A DNA stretch of 33,593 bases from JAKOUL01 sp035378845 (GTDB taxonomy: Bacteria > Dictyoglomota > Dictyoglomia > Dictyoglomales > Dictyoglomaceae). The notes beneath the pieces are model-generated. The model worked only from the letters and a program-made list of their open reading frames with translations. It searched no databases and was not told the DNA's origin. The position numbers and the translations under genes were made by a program. Below, in pieces: positions 15,025 to 24,622 of the stretch; position 1 is the stretch's first letter, and every line of letters begins with the position of its first letter. The stretch spans positions 1 through 33,593 of the forward strand of contig DAOSUP010000016.1 in assembly GCA_035378845.1 (NCBI GenBank), written 5' to 3'.

Positions 15025-16088
15025 GAGTATTTCTTTCTCCGTAATATAGCAGGTATATCAAGATCCTCTTCAGAAATATTTACAAATTCCTTCCTTGCGG
15101 TACCTTCTTCTTGAGAGACACTCTCTTCTTGCTGACTAAATCCAGTAGCAATTAAGGTGATTTTTATACTGTCTTTCATATTTTCATCTATAACAGCCCC
15201 AAATTTAATATTTGCTTCAGGATCGACCCGAGGATTTATAATCTCTGCTATCTCTTCTACTTCTTGAAGAGAAAGATCAGGTCCACCTGTCACATTAAAA
15301 ATCACGCCTTTAGCCCCATTTATAGAAAAGTCCAAGAGAGGGCTCTGAAGAGCACTTTGTGCTGCCTCTTTTGCTCTATTCTCTCCTCTTCCTATCCCTA
15401 TTCCCATATATGCTGTTCCTGCTTTTAACATAATAGATTGTATATCTGCAAAATCTAAATTAATAAGGCCTGGAACTGTGATAAGTTCTGTAATTCCCTG
15501 GACTGCTTGTTTCAATACTTCATCTGCTTTCTTAAAAGACTCTAAAAGAGGAGTGTTTCTATCTACCATCTTTAAAAGTTTATCATTAGGTATGATCAAA
15601 AGAGTATCTACTTTATTTTTTAGCTTTTCTATACCTTCCATAGCACTAACTCTTCTTTTTCTCCCTTCAAAACTGAAAGGTACAGTGACTACTGCGATTA
15701 CAAGTTTTGTGATTTCTTTAGCAATTTCAGCAATTATAGGCGATGCTCCTGTTCCTGTCCCACCGCCCATTCCCGCGGTAAGGAAAATCATATCTGCATC
15801 TTGTAAAACTTCCTTTATTAGTTCTTTACTTTCAATAGCTGCATCTTCTCCAATTTTGGGATCACCTCCTGCTCCTAATCCTTGAGTTATCTGTTCTCCA
15901 ATTTGGATTTTATGATGTGCTTTGCTCAAACTTAGCACCTGGACATCAGTATTTACTGCAATAAACTCTACTCCCTGTATCCCTGCTCCAATCATTCTAT
16001 TTATTGCATTTCCTCCACCACCGCCTACTCCTATAACTTTGATTCTTGCTTTCAATTCTCCTCCATCATCAAATCTCTGTAAAAACAA
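15021..16088 (-). CDS. ftsZ: Cell division GTPase FtsZ
   Basis: This tubulin-like GTPase forms the division ring. It has KVIGVGGGGGNAINRM at the N-terminus, the GTP loop GMGGGTGTGASP, NLDFADIQSIM as the T7 loop, and a short variable linker. The C-terminal DIPAILRRKK peptide binds FtsA and other anchors. I start at TTG 16088 (355 aa): a GGGGGTG lies seven bases before it, and the resulting N-terminus aligns in length with B. subtilis FtsZ. An in-frame TTG at 16109 has no site upstream. It follows ftsA closely and overlaps the next gene by TTGA. Confidence 0.97.
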   Translation of the reverse strand: MFLQRFDDGGELKARIKVIGVGGGGGNAINRMIGAGIQGVEFIAVNTDVQVLSLSKAHHKIQIGEQITQGLGAGGDPKIGEDAAIESKELIKEVLQDADMIFLTAGMGGGTGTGASPIIAEIAKEITKLVIAVVTVPFSFEGRKRRVSAMEGIEKLKNKVDTLLIIPNDKLLKMVDRNTPLLESFKKADEVLKQAVQGITELITVPGLINLDFADIQSIMLKAGTAYMGIGIGRGENRAKEAAQSALQSPLLDFSINGAKGVIFNVTGGPDLSLQEVEEIAEIINPRVDPEANIKFGAVIDENMKDSIKITLIATGFSQQEESVSQEEGTARKEFVNISEEDLDIPAILRRKKYS

Positions 16089-16113
16089 TTTTAGACACCC
16101 CCTTTTCAATTGA

Positions 16114-17331
16114 TTATTCTTTAAAAGGTTTTAGTATATTGTTAAATGTTTCTTTTAAATAGTCAAGGAATTTTCTACTCTTTTCCTCAGAATTAGTATC
16201 TTTTGTAACCCTTTTTAATGCTCCCACTGCACATGAATAAAAAACTGCCTCGTTTTCATTCATTCCTAAAAAATTCGCCATTTCTGATGGATAACTTAAC
16301 CTCACGGGTATATTTAAATAATCACTTGTAAAATCTACAATACCATCTAATAATGCAGTTCCTCCTGTAAGAACAATACCTCCTGGAATAAGCTCCAAAG
16401 GAGAGTTTAATTCCTCTAATTTTCTTGCAATAAACTCAAGAATTTCTTCTACTCTTGGCTGTATTATCTCTCTTACCTGAGAGGTAGTAATTTTGATTTT
16501 TTTCTCCTGAAGAGACATCACTTCTAAAGTTTCTTCTTTATCATTTTTCAATGTACCAAGAATTTTCTTAGCTCTTTCTGCTTCTTCTGTGGATATTCTC
16601 AAGGTAATTGCAAGATCCTTTGTAATCTTTTCTCCACCTAATTTTAATATTCCTATGGAGTGAATATAGCCTTCTTCAAAAACTGCAAGATTTGTTAGAT
16701 CACCACCTATATCCACCATAACAACCCCAAGTTTTTTCTCTTCAGGTGTAAGTACAGCTTCGGCAGATGCAACTTCTTGCGGGATAAAACCATCTACATT
16801 TATTTCTGCTTTCTCTAATGTATTCATAATATTCCTCAATTGAACTTTATCATGAGTAATCAATAATAAATCTGATTCCAACCTGGTTCCAACCATATTA
16901 ATAGGGTTACTTATTCCATCCTGTCCATCAAGTTTAAATCCTCTTACCATATGGTATATAATCTCCCGATCAGAAGGAATTGCCGTTGCCTTTGCGGCTT
17001 CTATAGCTCTTTCTACATCCTTTTCTGTTACCTCTTGATCTCTACTTTTAACTATGATCATACCTCTACTTGGTATTGCGGTAATTTTTTCTCCCCCTAT
17101 AGCCACAAAAGTTCTCTGAAGATTTTTAATTCCTGCCATCTTAACTGCCTTATTTATTGCTTCTGCTATACTAGAACTAGCTTCATTTATATCTGTGATC
17201 AGCCCATATCTTACTCCTCTTGCCTGGACAAGAGAAAATCCTGCAATTTCAACTTCCTTTTCGTCAATATTTCCTATGATTACTGTAATCTTAGTTGAAC
17301 CTAAATCAATAGCTCCAACAATTTCCGACAT
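16114..17331 (-). CDS. ftsA: Cell division protein FtsA
   Basis: This 405-aa actin-like ATPase anchors FtsZ to the membrane. It has AIDLGSTKITVIIG (phosphate 1), the 1C (SHS2) domain from about residue 85, VVMVDIGGDLTNLAVF (phosphate 2) and GIVLTGGTALLDGI (adenosine motif). A C-terminal amphipathic helix (FLDYLKETFNNILKPFKE) serves as the membrane-targeting sequence. Length fits the family. It follows ftsQ after an 8-nt gap and precedes ftsZ, the classical order. Confidence 0.97.
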   Translation of the reverse strand: MSEIVGAIDLGSTKITVIIGNIDEKEVEIAGFSLVQARGVRYGLITDINEASSSIAEAINKAVKMAGIKNLQRTFVAIGGEKITAIPSRGMIIVKSRDQEVTEKDVERAIEAAKATAIPSDREIIYHMVRGFKLDGQDGISNPINMVGTRLESDLLLITHDKVQLRNIMNTLEKAEINVDGFIPQEVASAEAVLTPEEKKLGVVMVDIGGDLTNLAVFEEGYIHSIGILKLGGEKITKDLAITLRISTEEAERAKKILGTLKNDKEETLEVMSLQEKKIKITTSQVREIIQPRVEEILEFIARKLEELNSPLELIPGGIVLTGGTALLDGIVDFTSDYLNIPVRLSYPSEMANFLGMNENEAVFYSCAVGALKRVTKDTNSEEKSRKFLDYLKETFNNILKPFKE

Positions 17332-17339
17332 TAACTTAT

Positions 17340-17933
17340 TTATCCTCCAATACTTGGGATATGGAACCTAAAATCTAAAATCTTTTTACTTTTATTTGCT
17401 ACTTCTCCAAGTATTTCGTTGATAAGCTGTATTTTTTCATTATAATCATCTATATTTAATCTAAGAATAATATTATTGCTATATATTTCAAAATATTTTC
17501 CCAAAAACTTTATTCTTTTAATCTCTATTTTATCTGAAAAAACATTTATAATATCTTTTATCATATTGATATCACTTGTGCCTTCTACCTCAATAATATC
17601 TGTATTCCCAATAAATCTATCCATAGGATAAAATTTCTGATTATAATAATATTTTTTATCGCCTTTCTTAATAACCACAAATGTTTTTTCTTCCTCCCAT
17701 TTTATTTTAATCCCCAAAGGAAGAAAGCTTACTCTATCTATAATTACATTATAGTCTTTAGCTATCCTCTCTTCCAATGAAGAAATATTAATAAATAAAA
17801 AGTTATGCCATTTCAGATGCTTCTCTAACTCTTTCTTTAACATTCCATCCGGAGGAACTAACGATATATAAAAGATAAAAGTAAAAGAAAATAATAATAA
17901 TAGTATAATAGTTATTAGCAATGCTTTTCCCAT
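17340..17933 (-). CDS. ftsQ: FtsQ/DivIB-like division protein
   Basis: This 197-aa bitopic protein has a short cytoplasmic N-terminus, one TM helix (residues about 4-25) and an extracytoplasmic domain. The domain begins with a POTRA-like stretch (LFINISSLEERIAKDYN, then a strand pair VSFLPLGIKIKWEEEK). Sequence similarity to known FtsQ is low, as is normal for the family. The call rests on topology, the POTRA-like pattern and position between murB and ftsA. It would link FtsW/FtsI with FtsL. I chose ATG 17933 with GGTGAG just upstream; an in-frame TTG at 17957 lies inside murB. It is shorter than the usual 250-280 aa. Confidence 0.8.
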   Translation of the reverse strand: MGKALLITIILLLLFSFTFIFYISLVPPDGMLKKELEKHLKWHNFLFINISSLEERIAKDYNVIIDRVSFLPLGIKIKWEEEKTFVVIKKGDKKYYYNQKFYPMDRFIGNTDIIEVEGTSDINMIKDIINVFSDKIEIKRIKFLGKYFEIYSNNIILRLNIDDYNEKIQLINEILGEVANKSKKILDFRFHIPSIGG

Positions 17934-17937
17934 CTTC

Positions 17938-18810
17938 TCACCATAAAACAATCTCAAGTTCCAAATCTATACCATAAGCCTCCTTTACCTTTTCACGTAT
18001 TAGATCTATAAGTTCTTTAACATCTTTAGCTTTTGCCTTTCCTAAATTAACTATAATATTAGCATGTTCATAAGAAACCATAGCATCTCCGACTTTTTTT
18101 CCTTTAAATCCAAGACTTTCAATAAAGTATCCTGCAGATCCTTCCTTAGGATTTCTAAATATACTACCAGCAGATGGCAATCTTGGTAACCTTTTAGCTC
18201 TTTCTTTTAGATAACTTTTAATTAGACTTAGCGCTATATCTTTTGGTTGTTTTTTAACCTTAATAATAACAGACTTTATAATTAAATTAGAAGTAATATT
18301 TGAATGTCTATAGGAAAACTCTAAATCCTTTTTATCTATATCTTTTTCTTTTAAATTTTCATCTATTACTGTAACCCTTTTTACATAATCTCCTATAGAC
18401 ATTCCCCAAGCACCTGCATTTCCTTGAACAGCTCCGCCGAGAGTACCAGGAATTCCAATCATAAATTCAATTCCACCTAAATTGTTCTCCATCAAAAAAG
18501 AGAGTAGAGAAGAAATTAAGCAGCCGGCTTCAACTTCAATTAGAAAAGAATCTATAAGTTTCGTCTTCCCTAAATTTTTATTAAGTCTGATAACTGCACC
18601 TTCTATTCCTTCGTCAGGAATTAAAATATTACTCCCTTGACCTAAGATCTTTACAGGTATTTTTTTAATGGATAAATTATCTAAAATAGAAATAAGTTCC
18701 TCCCAAGAATTGGGAATTATCAAAAAATCCGCTTTACCTCCAATTTTAAAGGAAGTGTAAGGTGCAAGATCTATATCCTTATATAATCTACCTTTAAATT
18801 CTTTTATCAC
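17938..18810 (-). CDS. murB: UDP-N-acetylenolpyruvoylglucosamine reductase MurB
   Basis: This 290-aa flavoenzyme reduces UDP-GlcNAc-enolpyruvate to UDP-MurNAc with NADPH. FAD-binding blocks are TSFKIGGKADFL, LGQGSNILIPDEG and GIPGTLGGAVQGNAGAWG. FSYRHS carries the catalytic Arg, and AGSIFRNP the catalytic Ser. The absence of the extra YG loop region marks the type II form. It starts at GTG overlapping the murC stop (GTGA), and its end lies 4 nt before ftsQ. Confidence 0.96.
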   Translation of the reverse strand: MIKEFKGRLYKDIDLAPYTSFKIGGKADFLIIPNSWEELISILDNLSIKKIPVKILGQGSNILIPDEGIEGAVIRLNKNLGKTKLIDSFLIEVEAGCLISSLLSFLMENNLGGIEFMIGIPGTLGGAVQGNAGAWGMSIGDYVKRVTVIDENLKEKDIDKKDLEFSYRHSNITSNLIIKSVIIKVKKQPKDIALSLIKSYLKERAKRLPRLPSAGSIFRNPKEGSAGYFIESLGFKGKKVGDAMVSYEHANIIVNLGKAKAKDVKELIDLIREKVKEAYGIDLELEIVLW

Positions 18811-20198
18811 TGGTTATATTCAACCTCGTTTTCTCTACTATAGGTTGATAAAAGAGCCTCCCCAACTTTCCATATATCTCCAGCCCCAAGAGTCAAAAAT
18901 AAATCTCCCTCTTTTAATACTTCTGAAGCTTTAGATGCAACTCCTGCAATATCTTCTGCAAAATAAACTTCTATATGAGGATATTTTTCTTTAATTATGT
19001 CGTGAATCTTTTTTCCAGATACTCCTGGAATTGGCTTTTCTCCTGCAGAATAAATCTCTGTTAAAATTAAAACATCACTTAGAGAAAGAGCATCTACTAA
19101 TTCTTCGATCAAGAAATAAGTCCTCGTATATCTATGAGGTTGAAATGCAACCACAAGTCTTCTATCATAGAGTTTTAGCGTTTGGAGAGTACATCTTATT
19201 TCTGTAGGATGATGCCCATAATCATCAAATATGAGAATATTTTTCTCTATTCTACCTTTAGATTGAAGTCTTCGTTGTACTCCATTAAACTTTCCTAATG
19301 CATTTATTGCAGGTTCTAAATCTATACCCAAAATCTTAGCTGTAGCCAATGCTGATAAGGAGTTTAATACATTGTGTTTTCCAGGTATTTTAAGTTTTTC
19401 TCTTCCTATCTCTTTATCTTTGTAGTAGACAATATACTCAGAAGAATTACTAGTAAGATCTACTATTTTTGCAGTAAAATGAGCATCAGAAAATCCATAA
19501 GTATAGTAAGGTCTTTTTATGTGTGGCAAAATATCTCTTATATTCTCAGATTCAGAACATAATAAAACCTCTCCCTCAGGAGGAATCTTTTCTATAACCT
19601 GAAGGAAAGTATTTTTTATATTTGATATGTCTTTATAATAATCTAAGTGGTCATTATCTATATTTGTAACAATAAGAAAATGTGGGGAAAGTTTAAGAAT
19701 TGAACCATCACTTTCGTCTCCTTCTGCAATTAAAAACTCACCTTTCCCAAGTTTAGCATTACCTCCAATATCTTCAACCTCTCCTCCTACAAGTATTGTA
19801 GGATCAAGGTTATTATTTTCTAAGACTAAAGCTACCATTGAGGTAGTTGTTGTCTTACCATGAGCTCCAGCAACAATTATTGACTTTTTTTCTTTAGTAA
19901 GAAGTCCAAGCAACTCTCCTCTATGCAAAATTGGGATATTTTTAGACTTAGCAGCAATAAGCTCCTCATTATCTGGAGGTATAGCAGATGAGACCACTAC
20001 AATCTCTGCATTATCAATATTTTCAGGTCTGTGCCCCTTATAGATCTTTACTCCTTTTGATCTCAATCTAATAGTAGAGAGATTTTCTTGAACATCAGAT
20101 CCCGAAACCTCATAACCTTTCTCTGCGAAAATGTAAGCAAGGGCACTCATTCCAGTTCCTGCGATACCAATAAAATGAATTCTATGAGAAGAACACAA
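18807..20198 (-). CDS. murC: UDP-N-acetylmuramate--L-alanine ligase MurC
   Basis: This 463-aa Mur ligase adds L-Ala to UDP-MurNAc. Domain 1 has the Rossmann FIGIAGTGMSALAY. The central P-loop is VAGAHGKTTTTSMV, and EGDESDGS and NIDNDHLDYY provide metal and ATP contacts. Domain 3 carries DDYGHHPTEI and FQPHRYTRT. The start is TTG, supported by AGGAGG nine bases upstream in the last codons of murG. It overlaps murB by 4 nt. Confidence 0.97.
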   Translation of the reverse strand: MCSSHRIHFIGIAGTGMSALAYIFAEKGYEVSGSDVQENLSTIRLRSKGVKIYKGHRPENIDNAEIVVVSSAIPPDNEELIAAKSKNIPILHRGELLGLLTKEKKSIIVAGAHGKTTTTSMVALVLENNNLDPTILVGGEVEDIGGNAKLGKGEFLIAEGDESDGSILKLSPHFLIVTNIDNDHLDYYKDISNIKNTFLQVIEKIPPEGEVLLCSESENIRDILPHIKRPYYTYGFSDAHFTAKIVDLTSNSSEYIVYYKDKEIGREKLKIPGKHNVLNSLSALATAKILGIDLEPAINALGKFNGVQRRLQSKGRIEKNILIFDDYGHHPTEIRCTLQTLKLYDRRLVVAFQPHRYTRTYFLIEELVDALSLSDVLILTEIYSAGEKPIPGVSGKKIHDIIKEKYPHIEVYFAEDIAGVASKASEVLKEGDLFLTLGAGDIWKVGEALLSTYSRENEVEYNQ

Positions 20199-20201
20199 TA
20201 T

Positions 20202-21278
20202 TTAATTCCTCCTTTCTAAGGTCTTCAATATAAGATTCCAAAAAAATTCTCTACCATTTGGATTAGAAAGTGAAATACAAATATCTGAGGCTTTTTCAAG
20301 CCTCTTGTCATCCCAAGATGTTATAGTTTTTAAAAGAACTTCTGGAGTAAGATCTTTTTCAAAAATAAGATCTCCTCCTCCTGCTTCTACAACTACTTCT
20401 GCATTGTATCTTTGATGATCATCCTTAGCATAAGGGTATGGGATATAAACTGCTGGAAGCCCAGCAATAAGAAATTGAGAGATTGTTGTAGCTCCCGCCC
20501 TACTTATAGCAAGATCTGCCGCTCTTATAGCTACCTCCATATTTTTAATAAAACTGACAGGTTTATAACCAGCCTCTATCCAATCGGAGGGTATGCTTTT
20601 ACTAAATTCTTCATAGTGCTTTTCTCCGATCTGGTGTAATATCTGCCAGCCTTCTTTTAGAAGAGATGGGACAATTAATTTTGCTATCTCATTTATTCTC
20701 ATAGCTCCTTGACTTCCTCCTGTGATCAGAAGAAGTTTACGGTCTAACTTAAATTCTAATTTTCTTTTACATTCTTCTTTATCTCTTGTCAATAATTCTG
20801 TTTTTACAAAATTTCCAGTAAGATACACCTTTTTTGTATTATTTAAGAATACCTTTGTTTGAGGAAAACTAATAGCTACTCCAGTAGCAAACTTAGCAAA
20901 CATCTTTGTTACTCTTCCTGGAAAAACATTCTGTTCATGAAGCCAGAAAGGATAATTTTTTAAAACAGCACTTATAGCTATAGGAACAGTATTATAACTT
21001 CCAAATATTATTAAGAGATCAGGTTTCAATTTCTTAAATATATCATTCACTTCTTTTACACTCTTAAAAAGCTTTGTAGATTTTAAGTCAGAGCTTTTAC
21101 TTATACTAATACCATAAAATGAAAACTTCTCTGAAATTATTTTTTCTTCAAAACTATTCTTTCTACCAATAAAACTTATCTCCCAATGAGGTGCTCTGTC
21201 TTTAATAAATTCAGCCATATTTAATCCTGGAAACACATGTCCTCCTGTTCCACCAGTAGCAAAAACTAAGTTTATCAT
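20202..21278 (-). CDS. murG: MurG, lipid II synthase
   Basis: This 358-aa GT-B glycosyltransferase transfers GlcNAc to lipid I at the inner face of the membrane. It has the G loop FATGGTGGHVFPGL, HEQNVFPGRVTK, the second G loop TGGSQGAMRINE, and the UDP-GlcNAc site GATTISQFLIAGLPAVYIPYP with DDHQRYNAE. Length is typical. The ATG overlaps the ftsW stop as ATGA, and the gene ends 3 nt before murC starts. Confidence 0.97.
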   Translation of the reverse strand: MINLVFATGGTGGHVFPGLNMAEFIKDRAPHWEISFIGRKNSFEEKIISEKFSFYGISISKSSDLKSTKLFKSVKEVNDIFKKLKPDLLIIFGSYNTVPIAISAVLKNYPFWLHEQNVFPGRVTKMFAKFATGVAISFPQTKVFLNNTKKVYLTGNFVKTELLTRDKEECKRKLEFKLDRKLLLITGGSQGAMRINEIAKLIVPSLLKEGWQILHQIGEKHYEEFSKSIPSDWIEAGYKPVSFIKNMEVAIRAADLAISRAGATTISQFLIAGLPAVYIPYPYAKDDHQRYNAEVVVEAGGGDLIFEKDLTPEVLLKTITSWDDKRLEKASDICISLSNPNGREFFWNLILKTLERRN

Positions 21279-22360
21279 TTTTTATCACCCAAAGTTCCAA
21301 TTTTCATCAAAAGTCCCACTTGTGCCCAATTTACCACTAGTGCTGATCCTCCAAAACTTAAAAAGGGAAGAGGCAATCCCATTACAGGCATAAAACCTAT
21401 ATTCATAAGTATATTAAGCATTATTTCTATACTCCAAAATACTAATATACCTATTGTTAACATTCCACAAAAAATATCCTTCTTAGAAATAAAAATAAAT
21501 AAGTAGAATACGCTTAATAATAACATTACATAAATAAAAAGTACAAATATTCCTGCTATTATTCCCCCCTCTTCTAAAATTACAGGAAATAGAAAATCGT
21601 TATAAGCTTCTGGAATAGAGAATTTTAATGCTCCTCTCCCCCATCCTTTCCCTAAAAGTCCTCCCTCTTTGATAGCTTTAAGAGCTTGAGTTTGCTGATA
21701 TGTTGTAAAGAATGGAAAACCAGAAGAAAAAATAAACCTCTCTTTTCTATATTCGCTACTTAGAGTACTTAAAGTTATAAAAGACATTAAAAGAATTAAA
21801 ACTAAGAAGAACTGTTTGAGATCTATATTCGCAATAAAAAGAATAACAAGAGTTGCTAATGAAAAAAGTATTATCATACTTATATTAGGCTGAAAATATA
21901 AGATTAACGATATACAACCTAAAAATAACAAAATCCACATAAATCTTATATTTTCAATTCTTTTCTTTTCCCTATTCGCAGAAAGAAAGCTTGCAAGAAA
22001 AATAATCCATGTAAATCTTACTACCTCCACAGGTTGGATCTGAATAGGACCGATTTCAATCCATCGAGCTACATCCCTTGATCTCCTTCCAAATGGAGGG
22101 ATAAACACTAAAACTAAAAGTATCATAGAGAGGATCAATAAAATTACTGCATTTTTCTTCCAAAAATTTATAGGGAAGAAAGCCACCAAGAAAGCACCTG
22201 CTATTGCTAAAGGAAGATACGTCAACTGATGCTTTAAAAAATAAGAAGGGTTATTTAAGGAAACACTTGCCCATTTCCAGCTTGCAGTATAAATTACTGG
22301 AAGCCCAACAAGCGATAAAAGTAAAGCAAGAATAAATATAATCCTATCAAATCTTTTCAT
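21275..22360 (-). CDS. ftsW: FtsW, SEDS glycosyltransferase of division
   Basis: This 361-aa protein with about ten TM helices belongs to the SEDS family. It shows IQPVEVVRF, LGKGWGRGALKF, the catalytic-region Asp in EAYNDFLFPVILEE, and the C-terminal LPLPFLSFGGSALV motif. It polymerises lipid II with FtsI at the septum. Identity as FtsW rather than RodA is inferred from its place between murD and murG. The ATG overlaps the murD end by 14 nt, and the stop overlaps murG. Confidence 0.95.
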   Translation of the reverse strand: MKRFDRIIFILALLLSLVGLPVIYTASWKWASVSLNNPSYFLKHQLTYLPLAIAGAFLVAFFPINFWKKNAVILLILSMILLVLVFIPPFGRRSRDVARWIEIGPIQIQPVEVVRFTWIIFLASFLSANREKKRIENIRFMWILLFLGCISLILYFQPNISMIILFSLATLVILFIANIDLKQFFLVLILLMSFITLSTLSSEYRKERFIFSSGFPFFTTYQQTQALKAIKEGGLLGKGWGRGALKFSIPEAYNDFLFPVILEEGGIIAGIFVLFIYVMLLLSVFYLFIFISKKDIFCGMLTIGILVFWSIEIMLNILMNIGFMPVMGLPLPFLSFGGSALVVNWAQVGLLMKIGTLGDKK

Positions 22361-23714
22361 CTTTAATGCTCTCTACAATTCTATTAAAACTTTTTCCTCT
22401 CTCCTTATAATTTTCAAACATATCAAAACTTGCACATCCAGGAGATAAAAGAATGATATCACCTGGAACAGATAATTTAAAAGCTTTTAGTACTGCTTCT
22501 TCTAATGCATCTTCTTCAAAATATAATATATCGTATTTCTGAGCAAGTTCTCTCATAATCTCTTTTGTTTCTCCTATTAATATTACTCCTCTTACAGAAC
22601 TTATTTTAATATTTTTAAATAATTCTTCAAAATCAAATTTCTTATTTCTTCCTCCTAAAATTAGCCAGATAGGAGAAGAAATACTTCTAACAGCATAAAT
22701 AGTAGAAATAGGATTTGTGGCTTTTGAGTCATTAATAAAAATTCTTCCTTTTACCTCTCCCACTTTTTCTAATGTGAAGGAAATACCCTTAAAATTTTCT
22801 CCAACCTCTTCTATAGTTTCAGGATTAATACCAAGAATCAATGCCACTAAAGAAGCTGCCATAAAATCATTAAGAAAAGCTTGATTTTTTAAACATTTCA
22901 AAGGTACTTTTATTTTCCCCTCTTTCCCATTTATCTTAAAATTTAAAAAGGATCCATCTAAGAATATACCATCCCCTTTTAAATTTAAGAGACTAAAAAA
23001 TAGTTTCTGAGCTCTGCAGATTGATGCAAGTTTCCTTATTTCTTTTTGATCATAGTTTAGAATTGCAAAGTCATTTTCTTTCTGATTCATAAATATTTTT
23101 GCCTTTGCTTTAGCATATTCTTCCATACCTTTATATCTATCTAAATGATCAGGGTAAATATTTATAAAAAGGGAAATATAAGGACAGAAAGTCTCTATAT
23201 CCTCCAGCTGAAAACTACTCACTTCTAATATAAAAAATCCCTCATTTAGGGTTTTTACTACATTTACAAAAGGAACTCCTATATTTCCTGCTACTATATT
23301 TTTAATTTGTGCAGCATTTAAAATCTCACCTATTAGAGTACTTGTCGTAGACTTTCCTTTTGTACCAGTCACTGCTATTATAGGAACTTTTGAATAAAGA
23401 TAAGCAAGTTCTATCTCTCCTATTACCTTTACACCTCTTTTTGATGCCTCTTTATATATAGGATTATCCTTAGATATTCCAGGACTTATAACCAAAAGAT
23501 CTATATTATTGAGAAGTTCTACAGGATGCTCTCCAAAAAGATATGAGATATTCAGCTCTTTTAACTTAGGAATAAGATCCTTAAAGGCTTCCTCGTTCTT
23601 TATATCGTTCACTATTACATTTGCTCTTTCCTCTCTTAGGAACTGAGCTACTCCAAAACCACTTTCTCCAAGTCCCAAAACTAATACATTTCTACCTTTT
23701 AAATCTATACCCAT
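22347..23714 (-). CDS. murD: UDP-MurNAc-L-Ala--D-Glu ligase MurD
   Basis: This 455-aa Mur ligase adds D-Glu to UDP-MurNAc-L-Ala. The N-terminal Rossmann domain has VLVLGLGESGFGVAQF. The P-loop is AVTGTKGKSTTSTLI, the central domain has EVSSFQLEDIETF and NIYPDHLDRY, and domain 3 has NDSKATNPIST and LLSPGCASFDMF. The first ten nucleotides overlap the mraY end, and its own end overlaps ftsW by 14 nt. Confidence 0.97.
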   Translation of the reverse strand: MGIDLKGRNVLVLGLGESGFGVAQFLREERANVIVNDIKNEEAFKDLIPKLKELNISYLFGEHPVELLNNIDLLVISPGISKDNPIYKEASKRGVKVIGEIELAYLYSKVPIIAVTGTKGKSTTSTLIGEILNAAQIKNIVAGNIGVPFVNVVKTLNEGFFILEVSSFQLEDIETFCPYISLFINIYPDHLDRYKGMEEYAKAKAKIFMNQKENDFAILNYDQKEIRKLASICRAQKLFFSLLNLKGDGIFLDGSFLNFKINGKEGKIKVPLKCLKNQAFLNDFMAASLVALILGINPETIEEVGENFKGISFTLEKVGEVKGRIFINDSKATNPISTIYAVRSISSPIWLILGGRNKKFDFEELFKNIKISSVRGVILIGETKEIMRELAQKYDILYFEEDALEEAVLKAFKLSVPGDIILLSPGCASFDMFENYKERGKSFNRIVESIKDEKI

Positions 23715-24622
23715 AGCAAAATTCCCCCAAGCATCATCACCAAATGTATAATAAAAAATCTTCCTACAATTTTTGTCTCATTCCATCCCTTTAATTCAAA
23801 ATGATGATGTAAAGGACTCATTAAAAATACCCTTCTTTTCTTCCATTTATAAAAAAATACCTGTATAAAAACAGATAAAGATTCCAATAAAAAAATACCA
23901 CAAACAAATATCATAAGAAGCTCTAACTTTTTCTCTACAGAAACAGCAGCTATAGCTCCTCCAAGAGCAAAAGCACCTACATCACTCATAAATATTTGTG
24001 CGGGATGTATGTTATACCATAGAAATCCCATTAAAGCACCAAGAAGAACAATTATCCCCACCGAAAGCAAATTATTAGAAGGATTTATAAAAAGAAGAGC
24101 CAAAAGACTTGCAAAAGTAGTACTCCCTGCAAGTCCATCAAGTCCATCAGTAAGATTTACAGCATTAGGGATTGCCATAAATAAGACTATAAAAAGTAAA
24201 AAATAAAGAAGCTTTGATTCGTAAAGAAGGTGACTTCCCCATAAAATTCTATAGTCAAAAGGAGAATAGATACTAAAGAGAATAACTGAAATAATAAAAG
24301 TAATTATAAGTTTTCGGAGAGGACGAATACCATAATCTTTATTCCTCAAAAGTTTTAAATCATCAATAAGACCCAAAAGTCCAAAAGATAAGACACAAAT
24401 GGAGAAAAATCTGGTTTCTTTGAAAAAAAGAAAGGGAAGTAGAGATAACAAAAATATAATACCACCAATAATAGGAGTGCCAGTTTTTTCAAAATGTTTT
24501 GAAGGACCTTCCTTTCTTATATACTTTCCTATATTTTTACTTTTTTGAAAGCCAATCAAATATTTTAAGAGAAAAAGAGAGATAAAAAAAGATAAAAAGC
24601 CATAAATAATATTCTCTTTCAT
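23705..24622 (-). CDS. mraY: Phospho-MurNAc-pentapeptide transferase MraY
   Basis: This 305-aa membrane enzyme makes lipid I from UDP-MurNAc-pentapeptide and undecaprenyl phosphate. About ten TM helices are visible. Catalytic and Mg-binding residues lie in GLIDDLKLLRNK, NLTDGLDGLAGS and FMSDVGAFALG, and the HHH motif is in SPLHHHFELKGW. It is slightly shorter than E. coli MraY (360 aa), as in many Gram-positive-like lineages. It is coupled to murF by ATGA and overlaps murD. Confidence 0.96.
   Translation of the reverse strand: MKENIIYGFLSFFISLFLLKYLIGFQKSKNIGKYIRKEGPSKHFEKTGTPIIGGIIFLLSLLPFLFFKETRFFSICVLSFGLLGLIDDLKLLRNKDYGIRPLRKLIITFIISVILFSIYSPFDYRILWGSHLLYESKLLYFLLFIVLFMAIPNAVNLTDGLDGLAGSTTFASLLALLFINPSNNLLSVGIIVLLGALMGFLWYNIHPAQIFMSDVGAFALGGAIAAVSVEKKLELLMIFVCGIFLLESLSVFIQVFFYKWKKRRVFLMSPLHHHFELKGWNETKIVGRFFIIHLVMMLGGILLWV

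Noticed and set aside
15478..15885. 135-aa plus-strand reading frame
   Set aside because: It is antisense to ftsZ. The Ala/Ser/Pro bias mirrors Gly/Thr codons, and it has no ribosome binding site.
16088..16109. TTG 16109 as ftsZ start
   Set aside because: It has no ribosome binding site upstream. TTG 16088 follows GGGGGTG and gives an N-terminus of normal length.
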